A stretch of DNA of 43,022 nt from Phycisphaeraceae bacterium (GTDB lineage: Bacteria; Planctomycetota; Phycisphaerae; Phycisphaerales; Zrk34). Position 1 is the first letter of the stretch. Every line of letters begins with the position of its first letter. The stretch is taken from contig JANQHK010000121.1 of the NCBI GenBank assembly GCA_028282685.1, positions 1 through 43,022 on the forward strand, in the 5' to 3' direction. The notes beneath the pieces were generated by a model. The model searched no databases, was not told where the DNA came from, and saw only the letters and a program-made list of their open reading frames with translations. The position numbers and the translations under genes were made by a program. Below, in pieces: positions 33,097 through 41,325 of this stretch.

Positions 33097-34078
33097 CCTT
33101 GCGCACCCGCCAATTGTAGGCCACGTACTGGATTTCAAAACTGCCGTTGTCGTACAGATCGATCAGGGCGTAACCCTCGTCGCAGCCGGGCCGATCGCCC
33201 TTCCACCACGCTCCGCACACCGCGCCGTTGCAGCAATACGTCGTGCCCATGAAGCGGACCCGATCGATCATGTGAACGTGGCCGGACAGGGCCAGTCGCA
33301 CGTTGCCGTGTTTGTGGAATTGTTTCTGCACGCGCCGGGCATCGACGTGCATGATCGAGCGCGACACCTGCCACTGCGGATACCGGCTGTCATCCTGCGG
33401 ACGGGGGCCGGTGACGCTGCAAATCGGCATGTGGGAAAGCACCAGCACCGGGGTTTGAGCGGGGATTTCGGCCAGGTCGGCCGCCAGCCACTCGTGCTGC
33501 TGCTCGTCGAGGCAAGCGATGTAGCTGTCCGGCTCGTCCGGATGGGGATGCGTGGAGTCGAGCACAATGAAATGCCAGCCGCTGCGATCGAAGCTGTAAT
33601 ACCTGCCCGGCAATTTGAGCTCATCGATGGCCCAGTCCTTGCCCCAGCCCGGCTCCTTGCCGGTCGTTTGGCTGTGCTTCTTGTGCCAGCCCCAGACATC
33701 GTGGTTGCCGATGCAGGCCTTGTGTGGAATACGGCAGTGACCCTGCATCATCTTGTGCCAGAGCTTCCACTGGACTTCGCCGCGTTGTCTGGTGTTGGCG
33801 AAGGTATCCATGATGTTGTCGCCGCCGAAGAGAATGAGCTGGGGCGGATCGTCGAGGTCGTGGACGTGATCGAGACATTGCGCCATGCCGTCGCCGGCGC
33901 CGCGCTCGGGCTGGACGTGTATGTCCGTCAGGTGGGCCACGCGCAACACGCGCTTGCGATTCCCCGAGGCTGCGGCCGCGCGGACGGCGTTGCCCGGAAC
34001 GATCAGCGGCGCGGCGCAAGCGGCCACCGTCGCAGCCAACATCCGTCGTCGGGTGATGGGCGGGCGTGTTTCATTCAT
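33092..34078 (-). CDS. Tat-exported calcineurin-like metallophosphoesterase
   Basis: A 328-residue protein with a twin-arginine signal (ITRRRMLAATVAACAAPLI). It has the five metal motifs of the family in order: TDIH (Asp52, His54), GGDN, GNHD, SHMP and GHVH. It should hydrolyse phosphate esters outside the cytoplasm; the substrate is unknown. ATG 34078 with GGAG 7 bp upstream places the Tat motif at the expected distance. It follows ndk by 26 bp and is probably co-transcribed. Confidence 0.92.
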   Translation of the reverse strand: MNETRPPITRRRMLAATVAACAAPLIVPGNAVRAAAASGNRKRVLRVAHLTDIHVQPERGAGDGMAQCLDHVHDLDDPPQLILFGGDNIMDTFANTRQRGEVQWKLWHKMMQGHCRIPHKACIGNHDVWGWHKKHSQTTGKEPGWGKDWAIDELKLPGRYYSFDRSGWHFIVLDSTHPHPDEPDSYIACLDEQQHEWLAADLAEIPAQTPVLVLSHMPICSVTGPRPQDDSRYPQWQVSRSIMHVDARRVQKQFHKHGNVRLALSGHVHMIDRVRFMGTTYCCNGAVCGAWWKGDRPGCDEGYALIDLYDNGSFEIQYVAYNWRVRKV

Positions 34079-34104
34079 GTCCGGCTCCGTGTTGTTCAAG
34101 ACGA

Positions 34105-34554
34105 TCAGGGATCGATCCACGACTCCAGCGTGCGATCCCAGTCGTGCAGTTCCGACGCGTCAAACCACAACGCCACCTCGCGCTCGGCCGACTGCGGCGA
34201 ATCCGAGCCGTGAACGAGATTGGTGGATTTGCTGATACCGAAATCGCCCCGGAGGGTGCCGGGCGCGGCCTGCTTGCCGTCGGTGGCGCCGATCAGGTTC
34301 CGGCAGACGGTCACGGCCTCGGGGCCGCGGATCGCCAACGCCCAGACGGGTGTGGCGGTGATGAACCGGAGCAGACGGTCAAAAAAAGGTTTGCCCTCGT
34401 GCTCAGCGTAATGTCTGCGGGCCAATTCTTCGGTCACCTGCACCAGTTTCGCTGCGACGATCTTCAGCCCCTTGCGTTCAAAGCGATCGATCGTTCGGCC
34501 GCACAAACCCCGCTGAACGCAGTCGGGCTTAAGCAGAATCAGTGTCGTTTGCAT
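34105..34554 (-). CDS. ndk: Nucleoside diphosphate kinase
   Basis: A 149-residue NDK that moves phosphate between NTPs and NDPs through a phosphohistidine. The active-site motif NLVHGSDSP holds His115. KPDCVQRGL and ATPVWALAIRG are the other conserved blocks. GAGG lies about 10 bp before the ATG. It heads an operon with the metallophosphoesterase; it diverges from the Gfo/Idh gene. Confidence 0.96.
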   Translation of the reverse strand: MQTTLILLKPDCVQRGLCGRTIDRFERKGLKIVAAKLVQVTEELARRHYAEHEGKPFFDRLLRFITATPVWALAIRGPEAVTVCRNLIGATDGKQAAPGTLRGDFGISKSTNLVHGSDSPQSAEREVALWFDASELHDWDRTLESWIDP

Positions 34555-34640
34555 ACCCGTTTACCTCGAAAATCCTGGTGTTTAGCTGTCCGAATATCAA
34601 GGCGATCCACGACCGCGATGGCCGATTTCAAGCGTCCTGT

Positions 34641-34646
34641 TACAAT
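34641..34646 (+). promoter_or_regulatory. -10 box of the Gfo/Idh gene
   Basis: TACAAT predicts a leader of about 57 bases that contains AAGGAG before the ATG at 34710. No clear -35. Confidence 0.45.
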
Positions 34647-34709
34647 AGATGACTCTGCCGTGATTCACAACACACGGCTGTAGCAGTCGCAAACAAGGAG
34701 ATATTCTGC

Positions 34710-36077
34710 ATGTCCAGAACCACACGACGTCAATTCCTGCGAAGCACCGGTCTTGCCGCGGGCGGCCTGATGCTCGGACCGGCGATCATCCACGCCCAGC
34801 AGGCGAAAAATCTGCGCGTAGCCCATATCGCGGTCGGCGGACGCGCCGGCTACCTCTTCTGGCGTGGGTGCAATCACACCGCCCTTTGCGATCCGAACAA
34901 GCACGCGCTGGGCAAAGCCGCGAAGAAATATTCCGATGCCATCGCCGTCACCGATTACCGCAAGCTGTTCGAGAACGGCAAGCATAAAGAGTTCGACGCG
35001 GTGGTGGTCGGCACGCCGGACCATCACCATTACCCCGCCGCCATGCTCGCGCTGCAGCACGGAAAGCACGTCTACTGCGAAAAGCCGCTGACGTGGTCGG
35101 TCGAAGAGGCCCACCGCCTGCGCCTCGAAGCGAAGAAGCAAGGCGTCGCCACACAAATGGGAAACCATGGCCACGCCAACATCGGCTGGCGCATGCTCGA
35201 TGTGATGGTCAAGGACGGATTGATCGGCGACATCACCGAAGTGCATACCTGGACCGATCGTCCCCGCTGGCCGCAAGGCTGCGGCCGCCCCATCCCGGGC
35301 AAAAGCGGCGGCGCCTTCACATCGCCCGACTGGTTGGACTGGGATGTGTGGGTCGGACCGGCGCCGATGCGCCCCTACCACCACCCCAAAGAAAACTACA
35401 AAGGTCGCGGGACGTATTGCCCGTTCACATGGCGCGGCTGGTACGACTTCGGCGCCGGAGCCATGGGCGATATGGCCTGCCACACCTACGACGGCATGTT
35501 CTGGGTGCAGGGCGCCGATTGGCCCGTCAGCGTCGAGCCCATAATCGTCGTCGACCACAACAGCGAAACCTACCCCACCCAGTGCAAGATCAAGTACACC
35601 TTTGCCGCCAACGACAAACGCCCCGGGTTCGTCAGCTACTGGTATGAGGGCGGATTGAAACCGGAAAAACCGGCTGCGATGGACCGCGATCTTACTAAAA
35701 CCGGCAATCTGTTCATCGGCACACGGGGCATCATCTTCATGTCGGGCGACTACGGTGACCCGCCGCGCCTGGTTCCCGAAAGCCGTATGCTGGAAATGAG
35801 AGAGCACATCAAATTAAACCTGATGCCCAAGATCATCAAGTCGCCCGGTCATTCCAAGGAGTTCATTTTGGCCGCCACCGGCAAGGAATCGCCCGACTTC
35901 CCCAAGTCCAATTTCGACTACGCCGGCCCGATGACCGAAGTCATCCAACTCGGCAACGTCGCCATGCGCGTCAACAAGAAGCTGACATTCGACGCCAAGG
36001 CGCGCAAGATCACCAACATCGTCTCAGCCAATCAATACCTCGACCGCGAATACCGCAGCGGCTGGAAAGTGATGTAA
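34710..36077 (+). CDS. Tat-exported Gfo/Idh/MocA oxidoreductase
   Basis: A 455-residue NAD(P)-dependent sugar-type dehydrogenase with a twin-arginine signal (TTRRQFLRSTGLAAGGLM). The Rossmann loop reads HIAVGGRAGYLF, slightly degenerate. DAVVVGTPDHHHYP and YCEKPLTW (the catalytic EKP) are intact, followed by NHGHAN and the C-terminal substrate domain. AAGGAG lies 9 bp upstream of the ATG. It is followed after 73 bp by a DUF1080 protein. Gfo/Idh enzymes with DUF1080 hydrolases are known to act on 3-keto sugars, which suggests carbohydrate breakdown outside the cytoplasm. Confidence 0.94.
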   Translation: MSRTTRRQFLRSTGLAAGGLMLGPAIIHAQQAKNLRVAHIAVGGRAGYLFWRGCNHTALCDPNKHALGKAAKKYSDAIAVTDYRKLFENGKHKEFDAVVVGTPDHHHYPAAMLALQHGKHVYCEKPLTWSVEEAHRLRLEAKKQGVATQMGNHGHANIGWRMLDVMVKDGLIGDITEVHTWTDRPRWPQGCGRPIPGKSGGAFTSPDWLDWDVWVGPAPMRPYHHPKENYKGRGTYCPFTWRGWYDFGAGAMGDMACHTYDGMFWVQGADWPVSVEPIIVVDHNSETYPTQCKIKYTFAANDKRPGFVSYWYEGGLKPEKPAAMDRDLTKTGNLFIGTRGIIFMSGDYGDPPRLVPESRMLEMREHIKLNLMPKIIKSPGHSKEFILAATGKESPDFPKSNFDYAGPMTEVIQLGNVAMRVNKKLTFDAKARKITNIVSANQYLDREYRSGWKVM

Positions 36078-36091
36078 ACAATCCTCCACCC

Positions 36092-36115
36092 CTTCTCCCC
36101 TCATGTGGGGAGAAG
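36092..36115. repeat. Hairpin between the Gfo/Idh and DUF1080 genes
   Basis: CTTCTCCCC and GGGGAGAAG form a perfect 9-bp stem around TCATGT. It looks like a dispersed REP inside an otherwise tight gene pair. Confidence 0.7.
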
Positions 36116-36150
36116 CCAGGCGAGGGGGGTGTTTGAAAGGAAATCGATAC

Positions 36151-36930
36151 ATGAAATGCTCTCACACCGCCTTGATGATGGTTCTGGTGCTCGCCTTGAT
36201 TTCGGTGGCCTGCGCGCAGGTCGACACACGCTGGAAGGTTCACGACCCCGCACGCCCCAAGCCGCCGGTGGTCACGCCGGGTGAATACGTCAAACAGGCC
36301 CCGCCGTCCGATGCGATTGTCCTGTTCGACGGAACCCACATGAACCGGTGGACGCACGAGAAAGCAAAGCGCAAGCAAGACTGGTCCATCAAAGACGGCG
36401 CGATGGTCTGCGGGCGGGGTTCGGGCTACCTGCAAACGAAGCAGGGCTTCGGCGACTGCCAGTTGCACATCGAGTGGCGCAGCCCGACCCCGGCGAAAGG
36501 CGACGGGCAGAGCCGCGGCAACAGCGGTGTGTTCTTCGGCGGCAAGCGCTACGAAGTACAGGTGCTCGACTGCTACGAAAACACGACGTATGCCGACGGC
36601 TGGGCGGGCGCGATCTACTGCCAGAACCCGCCGAAGGTCAGCCCCTGCCGCCCCCCCGGCGAATGGAACGTGTTCGACATCATTTACCGCCGCCCGCGCT
36701 TCGATGACGACGGCAAGGTGATCAAACCCGCCACGCTCACCGTCTTCTTCAACAACGTCCTCGTGCAGGACCATTTCGAGCTCGGCGGTCCCACGGCCTG
36801 GAAAAAACGCCCGCCCTATAAAAAGCACGAAGACCGCCTGCCGATTTCACTACAGGACCACGGCAACCCCGTCGCATTCCAGAACATCTGGATCCGCGAC
36901 CTGGAAGCGAAGGCCGAATCCGGGAACTAA
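36151..36930 (+). CDS. DUF1080 protein (3-keto-disaccharide hydrolase type)
   Basis: A 259-residue exported protein: signal peptide 1-22, a short Pro-rich linker, then a concanavalin-like jelly-roll domain of the DUF1080 family (VLFDGTHMNRWTH, CGRGSGYLQTKQGFGDCQLHIEWR, GNSGVFFGGKRYEVQVLDCYEN, GEWNVFDIIYRRP, ISLQDHGNPVAFQNIWIRDL). Members cleave 3-keto-glycosides. AAAGGA lies 9 bp before the ATG at 36151. It pairs with the Gfo/Idh gene upstream. Its stop overlaps the stop of the convergent deaminase gene by two bases. Confidence 0.93.
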   Translation: MKCSHTALMMVLVLALISVACAQVDTRWKVHDPARPKPPVVTPGEYVKQAPPSDAIVLFDGTHMNRWTHEKAKRKQDWSIKDGAMVCGRGSGYLQTKQGFGDCQLHIEWRSPTPAKGDGQSRGNSGVFFGGKRYEVQVLDCYENTTYADGWAGAIYCQNPPKVSPCRPPGEWNVFDIIYRRPRFDDDGKVIKPATLTVFFNNVLVQDHFELGGPTAWKKRPPYKKHEDRLPISLQDHGNPVAFQNIWIRDLEAKAESGN

Positions 36931-37397
36931 TCGACTTGCACGACCTCAACGCCCAGCGACCGGGCCATCTGGCTGATGGCCTGGCGTTCGGTGTCGTTGA
37001 TGCACCTGGCCACGCGATCGCCATAGACGATCCGCCGAATCCCCACCTGCAGCAAGCGGCGGAAGCACGCGGCGCAGGGCTCACCGGTCACGTACGCCGT
37101 CGCCCCGCGCAAGTCGCACCGGGCGAAACACACCGCGTTATCTTCAGCGTGCATGAACCAATCGTACTTCTCCGGACGGGTCAGCGGCACCAGTTCGTTG
37201 GGCAGGCCGGCGACCGGGCCGTTGTACCCGGTCGAGATCACACGCTTGTCCGCATCCACCAGCACGCAACCGTGCTTGGTGCTCGGATCGGGTGAGCGTC
37301 GGGAAACCTGCTCCGCCAAATCGAGGAAGTAACGATCCCAACCGGGACGTTCGACGAACGGATCACTGGCAGCCGGTGGCGTGGAAGGGTCGGTCAT
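36927..37397 (-). CDS. Deoxycytidylate (dCMP)-type deaminase
   Basis: A 156-residue zinc deaminase of the ComE/dCMP deaminase group. The zinc and proton-transfer residues are in FMHAEDNAV (His83, Glu85) and GEPCAAC (Cys108, Cys111). GYNGPVAG is the nucleotide-binding loop. It would convert dCMP to dUMP for dTMP synthesis. The ATG has a TATAAT six bases upstream and no Shine-Dalgarno, so the message is probably leaderless. It converges on the DUF1080 gene. Confidence 0.9.
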   Translation of the reverse strand: MTDPSTPPAASDPFVERPGWDRYFLDLAEQVSRRSPDPSTKHGCVLVDADKRVISTGYNGPVAGLPNELVPLTRPEKYDWFMHAEDNAVCFARCDLRGATAYVTGEPCAACFRRLLQVGIRRIVYGDRVARCINDTERQAISQMARSLGVEVVQVD

Positions 37398-37403
37398 GCG
37401 AGC

Positions 37404-37409
37404 ATTATA
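37404..37409 (-). promoter_or_regulatory. -10 box six bases before the deaminase start
   Basis: A perfect TATAAT on the minus strand, six bases, then ATG. There is no room for a ribosome site; no -35 is visible. Confidence 0.55.
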
Positions 37410-37667
37410 GGACAAACAGTACGCCGAGGTGCTCGCCGCTGTATGTCATGCCAAACCATCCTTGCCTGAAGGCAGGACGCCGGCGTTGAAAAAGTGTCAG
37501 AAAAATGACTGACCTGAGCATTTTCCCGAATTGACAGATCATGGCCTGCTGATAGAGTTCACCACGTTATCGATTTGCAGTCCGGGTACGACGTTCAAGC
37601 AGAAAATTCAGTGCAGTGTGGAACCGGCCGGTGGTGTGTTTGTCACGGGGTTGTGTGTGTTGCGCAT
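37410..37667. other. Intergenic region before the PLD gene
   Basis: No coding frame with family features is seen. It contains a short inverted pair (TCAG/CTGA around AAAAATGA near 37498-37514) and several GT-rich stretches. No attC-like core is found on this side of the PLD gene. Confidence 0.45.
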
Positions 37668-37673
37668 TACAAT
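37668..37673 (+). promoter_or_regulatory. -10 box of the PLD gene
   Basis: TACAAT 54 bp before the ATG at 37727, predicting a leader of about 47 bases with a ribosome site. The -35 is weak. Confidence 0.4.
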
Positions 37674-37726
37674 CGGGGGCATTGGCCCATATCCGAATCC
37701 GCACTCTATCACGGAAAGGACAAGGC

Positions 37727-38782
37727 ATGGCAATCCAGGTAGGCAAGGTTTCTTTTTACGCCGGGCCTTCGCAGGTCGGCGCGCCGGACGATCTGGAAAA
37801 GGTGATCGTGGATTTCATCAACGGGGCGCAGAAGCGTCTGGAAGTGGCCGTGCAGGAGTTGGAAAGCCGCCCGATTGCCGAAGCGCTGATCGCGGCGCGC
37901 AAACGCAAGGTGCTGGTCAAGCTGGTCATCGAGCAGGATTACCTGCGCTCGAAAAACAAGCAGAAGGAGCCCTGGAAATCGAACCCGAAAAGCTCCAACG
38001 AGCACAACCGCCTGGTGCACGATGCCCTGCTGCGGACCAACATCGATGTCAAATGCGATTACAACACCAGCATCTTCCACCAAAAGTTCATCATCCGCGA
38101 TCGCAAGGCCCTGCTGACCGGCTCGACCAACTTCACCCCGACCGGCACCGCATCCAACCTGAACCACATCGTGGTGATTCACGATGAAAACGTCGCCAGG
38201 ATATACGCCCGGGAATTCCGCGAAATCCAGAAGGGACACTTCGGCAAACTCAACGAAGGCCACGATCCCGCCCCCATGGACACCACCGTCTCGAACGTGC
38301 CGATTCGCGTGTTGTTCGCTCCGGACCACAACCCGGAAATGGAAATCATGAAACAGATGCTCAAGGCAAAGAAGCGCGTGGATTTCGCCATCTTCACCTT
38401 CTCCGAGTCGTCCGGCATTGACGACACCATGTTCAAGCTGCTCGATCTGAATATGCCGATCCGCGGTGCTTACGATGACGCCCAGCACAAGAACAAGGAG
38501 TGGGCCGCCATCAAACCGCTCAAGCAGAAGGGCGCCAAACTGTACGGCGTGAAAAAGGGTAACGGAATCAACAAGCTGCACCACAAGCTGATGGTGCTGG
38601 ACGATCAGGTCGTCGTCGCCGGCTCATTCAATTACACCGGCCCGGCAAACCGGGTCAACGATGAAAACATCCTCATCCTCGGCGACCTGGAAACCCAATC
38701 CGCCGACCGGAAGCAAGCCCAGAAGAAAATCGCCCTGTACGCGCGCAAGGAAATCGACCGCATCATCAACCAGCACGGGTAA
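37727..38782 (+). CDS. Phospholipase D-superfamily protein with two HKD motifs
   Basis: A 351-residue protein with two HKD half-sites: HQKFIIRD (His118, Lys120, Asp125) followed by LLTGSTNFT, and HHKLMVLD (His285, Lys287, Asp292) followed by VVAGSFNYT. There is no signal peptide. The short, soluble, two-HKD form is typical of PLD-type nucleases or phosphodiesterases rather than lipid enzymes. The ATG has AAGGA about 7 bp upstream. The stop is 8 bp before an attC-like site, so it may be an integron cassette gene. Role unknown; defence or nucleic-acid processing is possible. Confidence 0.92.
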   Translation: MAIQVGKVSFYAGPSQVGAPDDLEKVIVDFINGAQKRLEVAVQELESRPIAEALIAARKRKVLVKLVIEQDYLRSKNKQKEPWKSNPKSSNEHNRLVHDALLRTNIDVKCDYNTSIFHQKFIIRDRKALLTGSTNFTPTGTASNLNHIVVIHDENVARIYAREFREIQKGHFGKLNEGHDPAPMDTTVSNVPIRVLFAPDHNPEMEIMKQMLKAKKRVDFAIFTFSESSGIDDTMFKLLDLNMPIRGAYDDAQHKNKEWAAIKPLKQKGAKLYGVKKGNGINKLHHKLMVLDDQVVVAGSFNYTGPANRVNDENILILGDLETQSADRKQAQKKIALYARKEIDRIINQHG

Positions 38783-38790
38783 GTTAGAAC

Positions 38791-38915
38791 GCCTAACAAA
38801 ATACTGGAGCGACTGGGGCGCCATCGATCGGACGCGAAGCGGCAGACCGATGAGGTTCGCACGGGTCTGCCTTCGGCCGGCCCGTGGCGCCCACCAGACC
38901 GGCTTTTTGTTAGGT
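38791..38915. repeat. attC-like recombination site
   Basis: The element begins with GCCTAAC and ends with GTTAGGT, matching the inverse-core RYYYAAC and core GTTRRRY of integron attC sites. Inside are nested inverted repeats: TAACAAAA with TTTTGTTA, 38814-38823 with 38885-38893, and GGCAGACC (38841-38848) with GGTCTGCC (38864-38871). Its length of 125 bp is within the attC range. It starts 8 bp after the PLD stop. No integrase gene is in the window. Confidence 0.5.
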
Positions 38916-38950
38916 GCTCTTAATATCGGGTATGGGATAACGGATATCCG

Positions 38951-38997
38951 AAGGGCAAGTGGGTGGATGGCGTCAGGACGTTGCCCACTTTGCCCTT
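38951..38997. repeat. Hairpin after the attC-like site
   Basis: AAGGGCAAGTGGG pairs with CCCACTTTGCCCTT (one bulge) around a 20-base loop. A CCCTTCGACTTCGCTCAGGGC-like sequence, common as dispersed repeat, overlaps its right arm. Confidence 0.55.
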
Positions 38998-39044
38998 CGA
39001 CTTCGCTCAGGGCGAAAGTGGGGCACCCCGTCGAACCTACTTCA

Positions 39045-39224
39045 CTACCCACCAAACAACAACCACAGCAGCAGCAAGACGGTGTCTGGAATTAAGACCA
39101 CATACAAAAAGACGTTGTGCCACCACTCGATTTTGGGATTCGGTCTTTTTCGTAAAAGGAAAAATGTCACCGCCGTGCCGGCAATAGCCATCATCCAAAT
39201 GGCGACAAGAATTTCAATCACCAT
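39045..39224 (-). CDS. Small membrane protein (59 aa), unknown
   Basis: A short frame from ATG 39224 to TAG encodes two hydrophobic helices (about residues 3-23 and 38-58) joined by a basic turn (LLRKRPNPKIEWW). The composition is typical of a real two-helix membrane protein. It lies 43 bp past the dxs stop on the same strand, so it may be read from the dxs transcript. No strong ribosome site is visible. Confidence 0.6.
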   Translation of the reverse strand: MVIEILVAIWMMAIAGTAVTFFLLRKRPNPKIEWWHNVFLYVVLIPDTVLLLLWLLFGG

Positions 39225-39267
39225 GACTACGGATCACGAATGAACACCGACTCCTCGGTCATCGCAA

Positions 39268-41211
39268 TTACCGCATTGGACGCGGGCGCTGTGTCGGGGA
39301 GTGGGCTTCGATGGTGATCGGCGGGAGCGAGCCGGTTTCCAGCACGCGGCGGACGGCGCGGGCAATTCCAGCGGCGTCGATGCCGGCTTCGGCTTTCTGG
39401 TCGCTGCGCGCGCCCTGGTAAATCCAGCGGTCCGGCAGGCCGAGGCGATGAACATTATGCGTCGGCAGGCCGCGTGCGTTGCAGCATTCCAGTACGGCCG
39501 AGCCGAACCCGCCGCCGACGGCATGATCTTCCAGCGTGAGGATCGGCGTGTTGGATTCGACCAGTTGCCCGATCAATTCGTGATCGACCGGCTTGGCGAA
39601 GCGCGCATCGTAGACGGCCACGGAGTAACCATCGTGATCGAGTTGCGTGCGGGCTTCCAGCGCATCGTAGGCGGGAATGCCGTAGGCCAAGATCGCCAGG
39701 TCATCGCCGCCGGCGAGTGGGTTGGCCTTGCCCAACTCAAAGGGCGGGGTGTCGGGCTGAACGGCTGGCACGGTCACGCTGTCGCGCGGGTAGCGCACCG
39801 CGGAGGGGCCATCGTCGCACCTCAGCATGAAACGCAGCGCCGCTTTGAGCGTCGGTTCATCGATCGCGGCCAATAACGCCATGTTCGGGAAGAGACGCAG
39901 GAAGGCGATGTCGGCGAAGCCGTGGTGCACCGCCCCGTCGCCGCCGACCAGACCCGCGCGATCCATGGCAAAGCGCACGGGCAGACCCTGCAACGCCACT
40001 TCCTGGAACACTTGGTCGAAGGCGCGTTGCATGAACGTGGAGTAGATGGTGACGAAGGGTTTGAGGCCGGCCTTGGCCATGCCCGCCGCCATGTCGGTGC
40101 CGTGGCTCTCGGCGATGCCCACGTCAAGCACGCGCTCCGGGAACTCCGGCGCCACCTTGGCCAGTCCGGTGCCGTCGGGCATGCCCGCGGTGATCGCCAC
40201 CACCTTTTCGTCTTCGGCCATCAGTTCGATCATGGCATCGGCGTAAGCGGTGGTGAAGCTGCGCCCGCTGCTTTTGAGCTCGACGCGGCAACCCTCCACG
40301 CGGAAGGGTTTGGGTGAATGGAATGTCGTCGGATCGCCCGTGGCGAACTCGAAGCCCTTGCCCTTGATCGTCTTGGCATGCAGGAGGACGGGACTATCCA
40401 GGTCTTTGAGATCGTTGAGCGTTTCGATCAGCGTCGGCAGATCGTGCCCATCGACGGGACCGAGGCAGAGCAGGCCGAATTTCTCGAACATGTGGTCCTG
40501 GGCGAGCGCGACTTTGGTCATTTCGCCGAAGCGATGATAAACCTCCTCGAGCGTCTGCCCACCGGGCAGATGGCGAAGCACCTCTTGCGCGCGTTTCTTC
40601 ATTTCCTTGTAAGTCTGCGAGAGGCGCACCTTGTCGAAATACCCGGCCAGGGCGCCCTGCGGCTTGCCGATGGACATGCCGTTGTCGTTGAGGACGACGA
40701 GCAACTGGCGTTTGAGCGTGCCGGCGTTGTTCAGGCCTTCCAGTGCGATGCCGTTGACGATGGAGGAATCGCCGACGAGCGCAGCGACCCGGCGGTTGGT
40801 GTTGCCCAGCAATTGATCGCCCCGCGCCATGCCGACGGCGGTGGAAATGGCGGTGCCAGCGTGGCCGACGCTGAACAGATCGTAATCGCTCTCGCGCGGC
40901 TCGGGGAAGCCGGCCATGCCTTCGGTCTGGCGCAACTGGTTGAGCAGGCCGAACCGCCCGGTGATCAGCTTGTGCGGGTAGCACTGGTGGCCGACGTCAA
41001 AGAGCAGTCGATCCTGCGAAAAGTCGAACACGTAATGCAGCGCCAGCGTCAACTCGACCACACCGAGGTTCGGCGCCAGGTGGCCGCCGGTGCGGGAGAC
41101 CTGGTCGCAGATGGCCTGCCGGATTTCCGTAGCCAGCGGTTCGAGTTGGTCGATGGACAGCGCCCGCAGGTCGGCCGGGCACTGGATGGTTCGCAGGAGC
41201 GGATACGGCAT
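39268..41211 (-). CDS. dxs: 1-deoxy-D-xylulose-5-phosphate synthase
   Basis: A 647-residue DXS that condenses pyruvate and glyceraldehyde 3-phosphate, the first step of the MEP isoprenoid pathway, using thiamine diphosphate. SRTGGHLAPNLGVVELT, VGHQCYPHK, the TPP motif GDSSIVNGIALEGLNNAG (from residue 147) with VLNDN, and the transketolase C-domain (DRAGLVGGDGAVHHG) are intact. ATG 41211 with AGGA 8 bp upstream is the start; the longer frame to 41322 is not family-like. It follows the polyprenyl synthase gene, giving a small isoprenoid cluster. Confidence 0.97.
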   Translation of the reverse strand: MPYPLLRTIQCPADLRALSIDQLEPLATEIRQAICDQVSRTGGHLAPNLGVVELTLALHYVFDFSQDRLLFDVGHQCYPHKLITGRFGLLNQLRQTEGMAGFPEPRESDYDLFSVGHAGTAISTAVGMARGDQLLGNTNRRVAALVGDSSIVNGIALEGLNNAGTLKRQLLVVLNDNGMSIGKPQGALAGYFDKVRLSQTYKEMKKRAQEVLRHLPGGQTLEEVYHRFGEMTKVALAQDHMFEKFGLLCLGPVDGHDLPTLIETLNDLKDLDSPVLLHAKTIKGKGFEFATGDPTTFHSPKPFRVEGCRVELKSSGRSFTTAYADAMIELMAEDEKVVAITAGMPDGTGLAKVAPEFPERVLDVGIAESHGTDMAAGMAKAGLKPFVTIYSTFMQRAFDQVFQEVALQGLPVRFAMDRAGLVGGDGAVHHGFADIAFLRLFPNMALLAAIDEPTLKAALRFMLRCDDGPSAVRYPRDSVTVPAVQPDTPPFELGKANPLAGGDDLAILAYGIPAYDALEARTQLDHDGYSVAVYDARFAKPVDHELIGQLVESNTPILTLEDHAVGGGFGSAVLECCNARGLPTHNVHRLGLPDRWIYQGARSDQKAEAGIDAAGIARAVRRVLETGSLPPITIEAHSPTQRPRPMR

Positions 41212-41325
41212 GGGACGTTTCCTCGGGGCAGTCGGTCGATCAGCGTGTGGTCTGGGCGGCGGCGGTACGCGCAGCGCGGCCTTTGACGATGCGACGGGAA
41301 GTCGAGTTGATTGACAATGCAAGTC

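Noticed and set aside
37727-38782. Lipid-hydrolysing phospholipase D
   Set aside because: The protein has two HKD motifs but no signal peptide and a compact soluble layout, which fits nuclease or phosphodiesterase members better.
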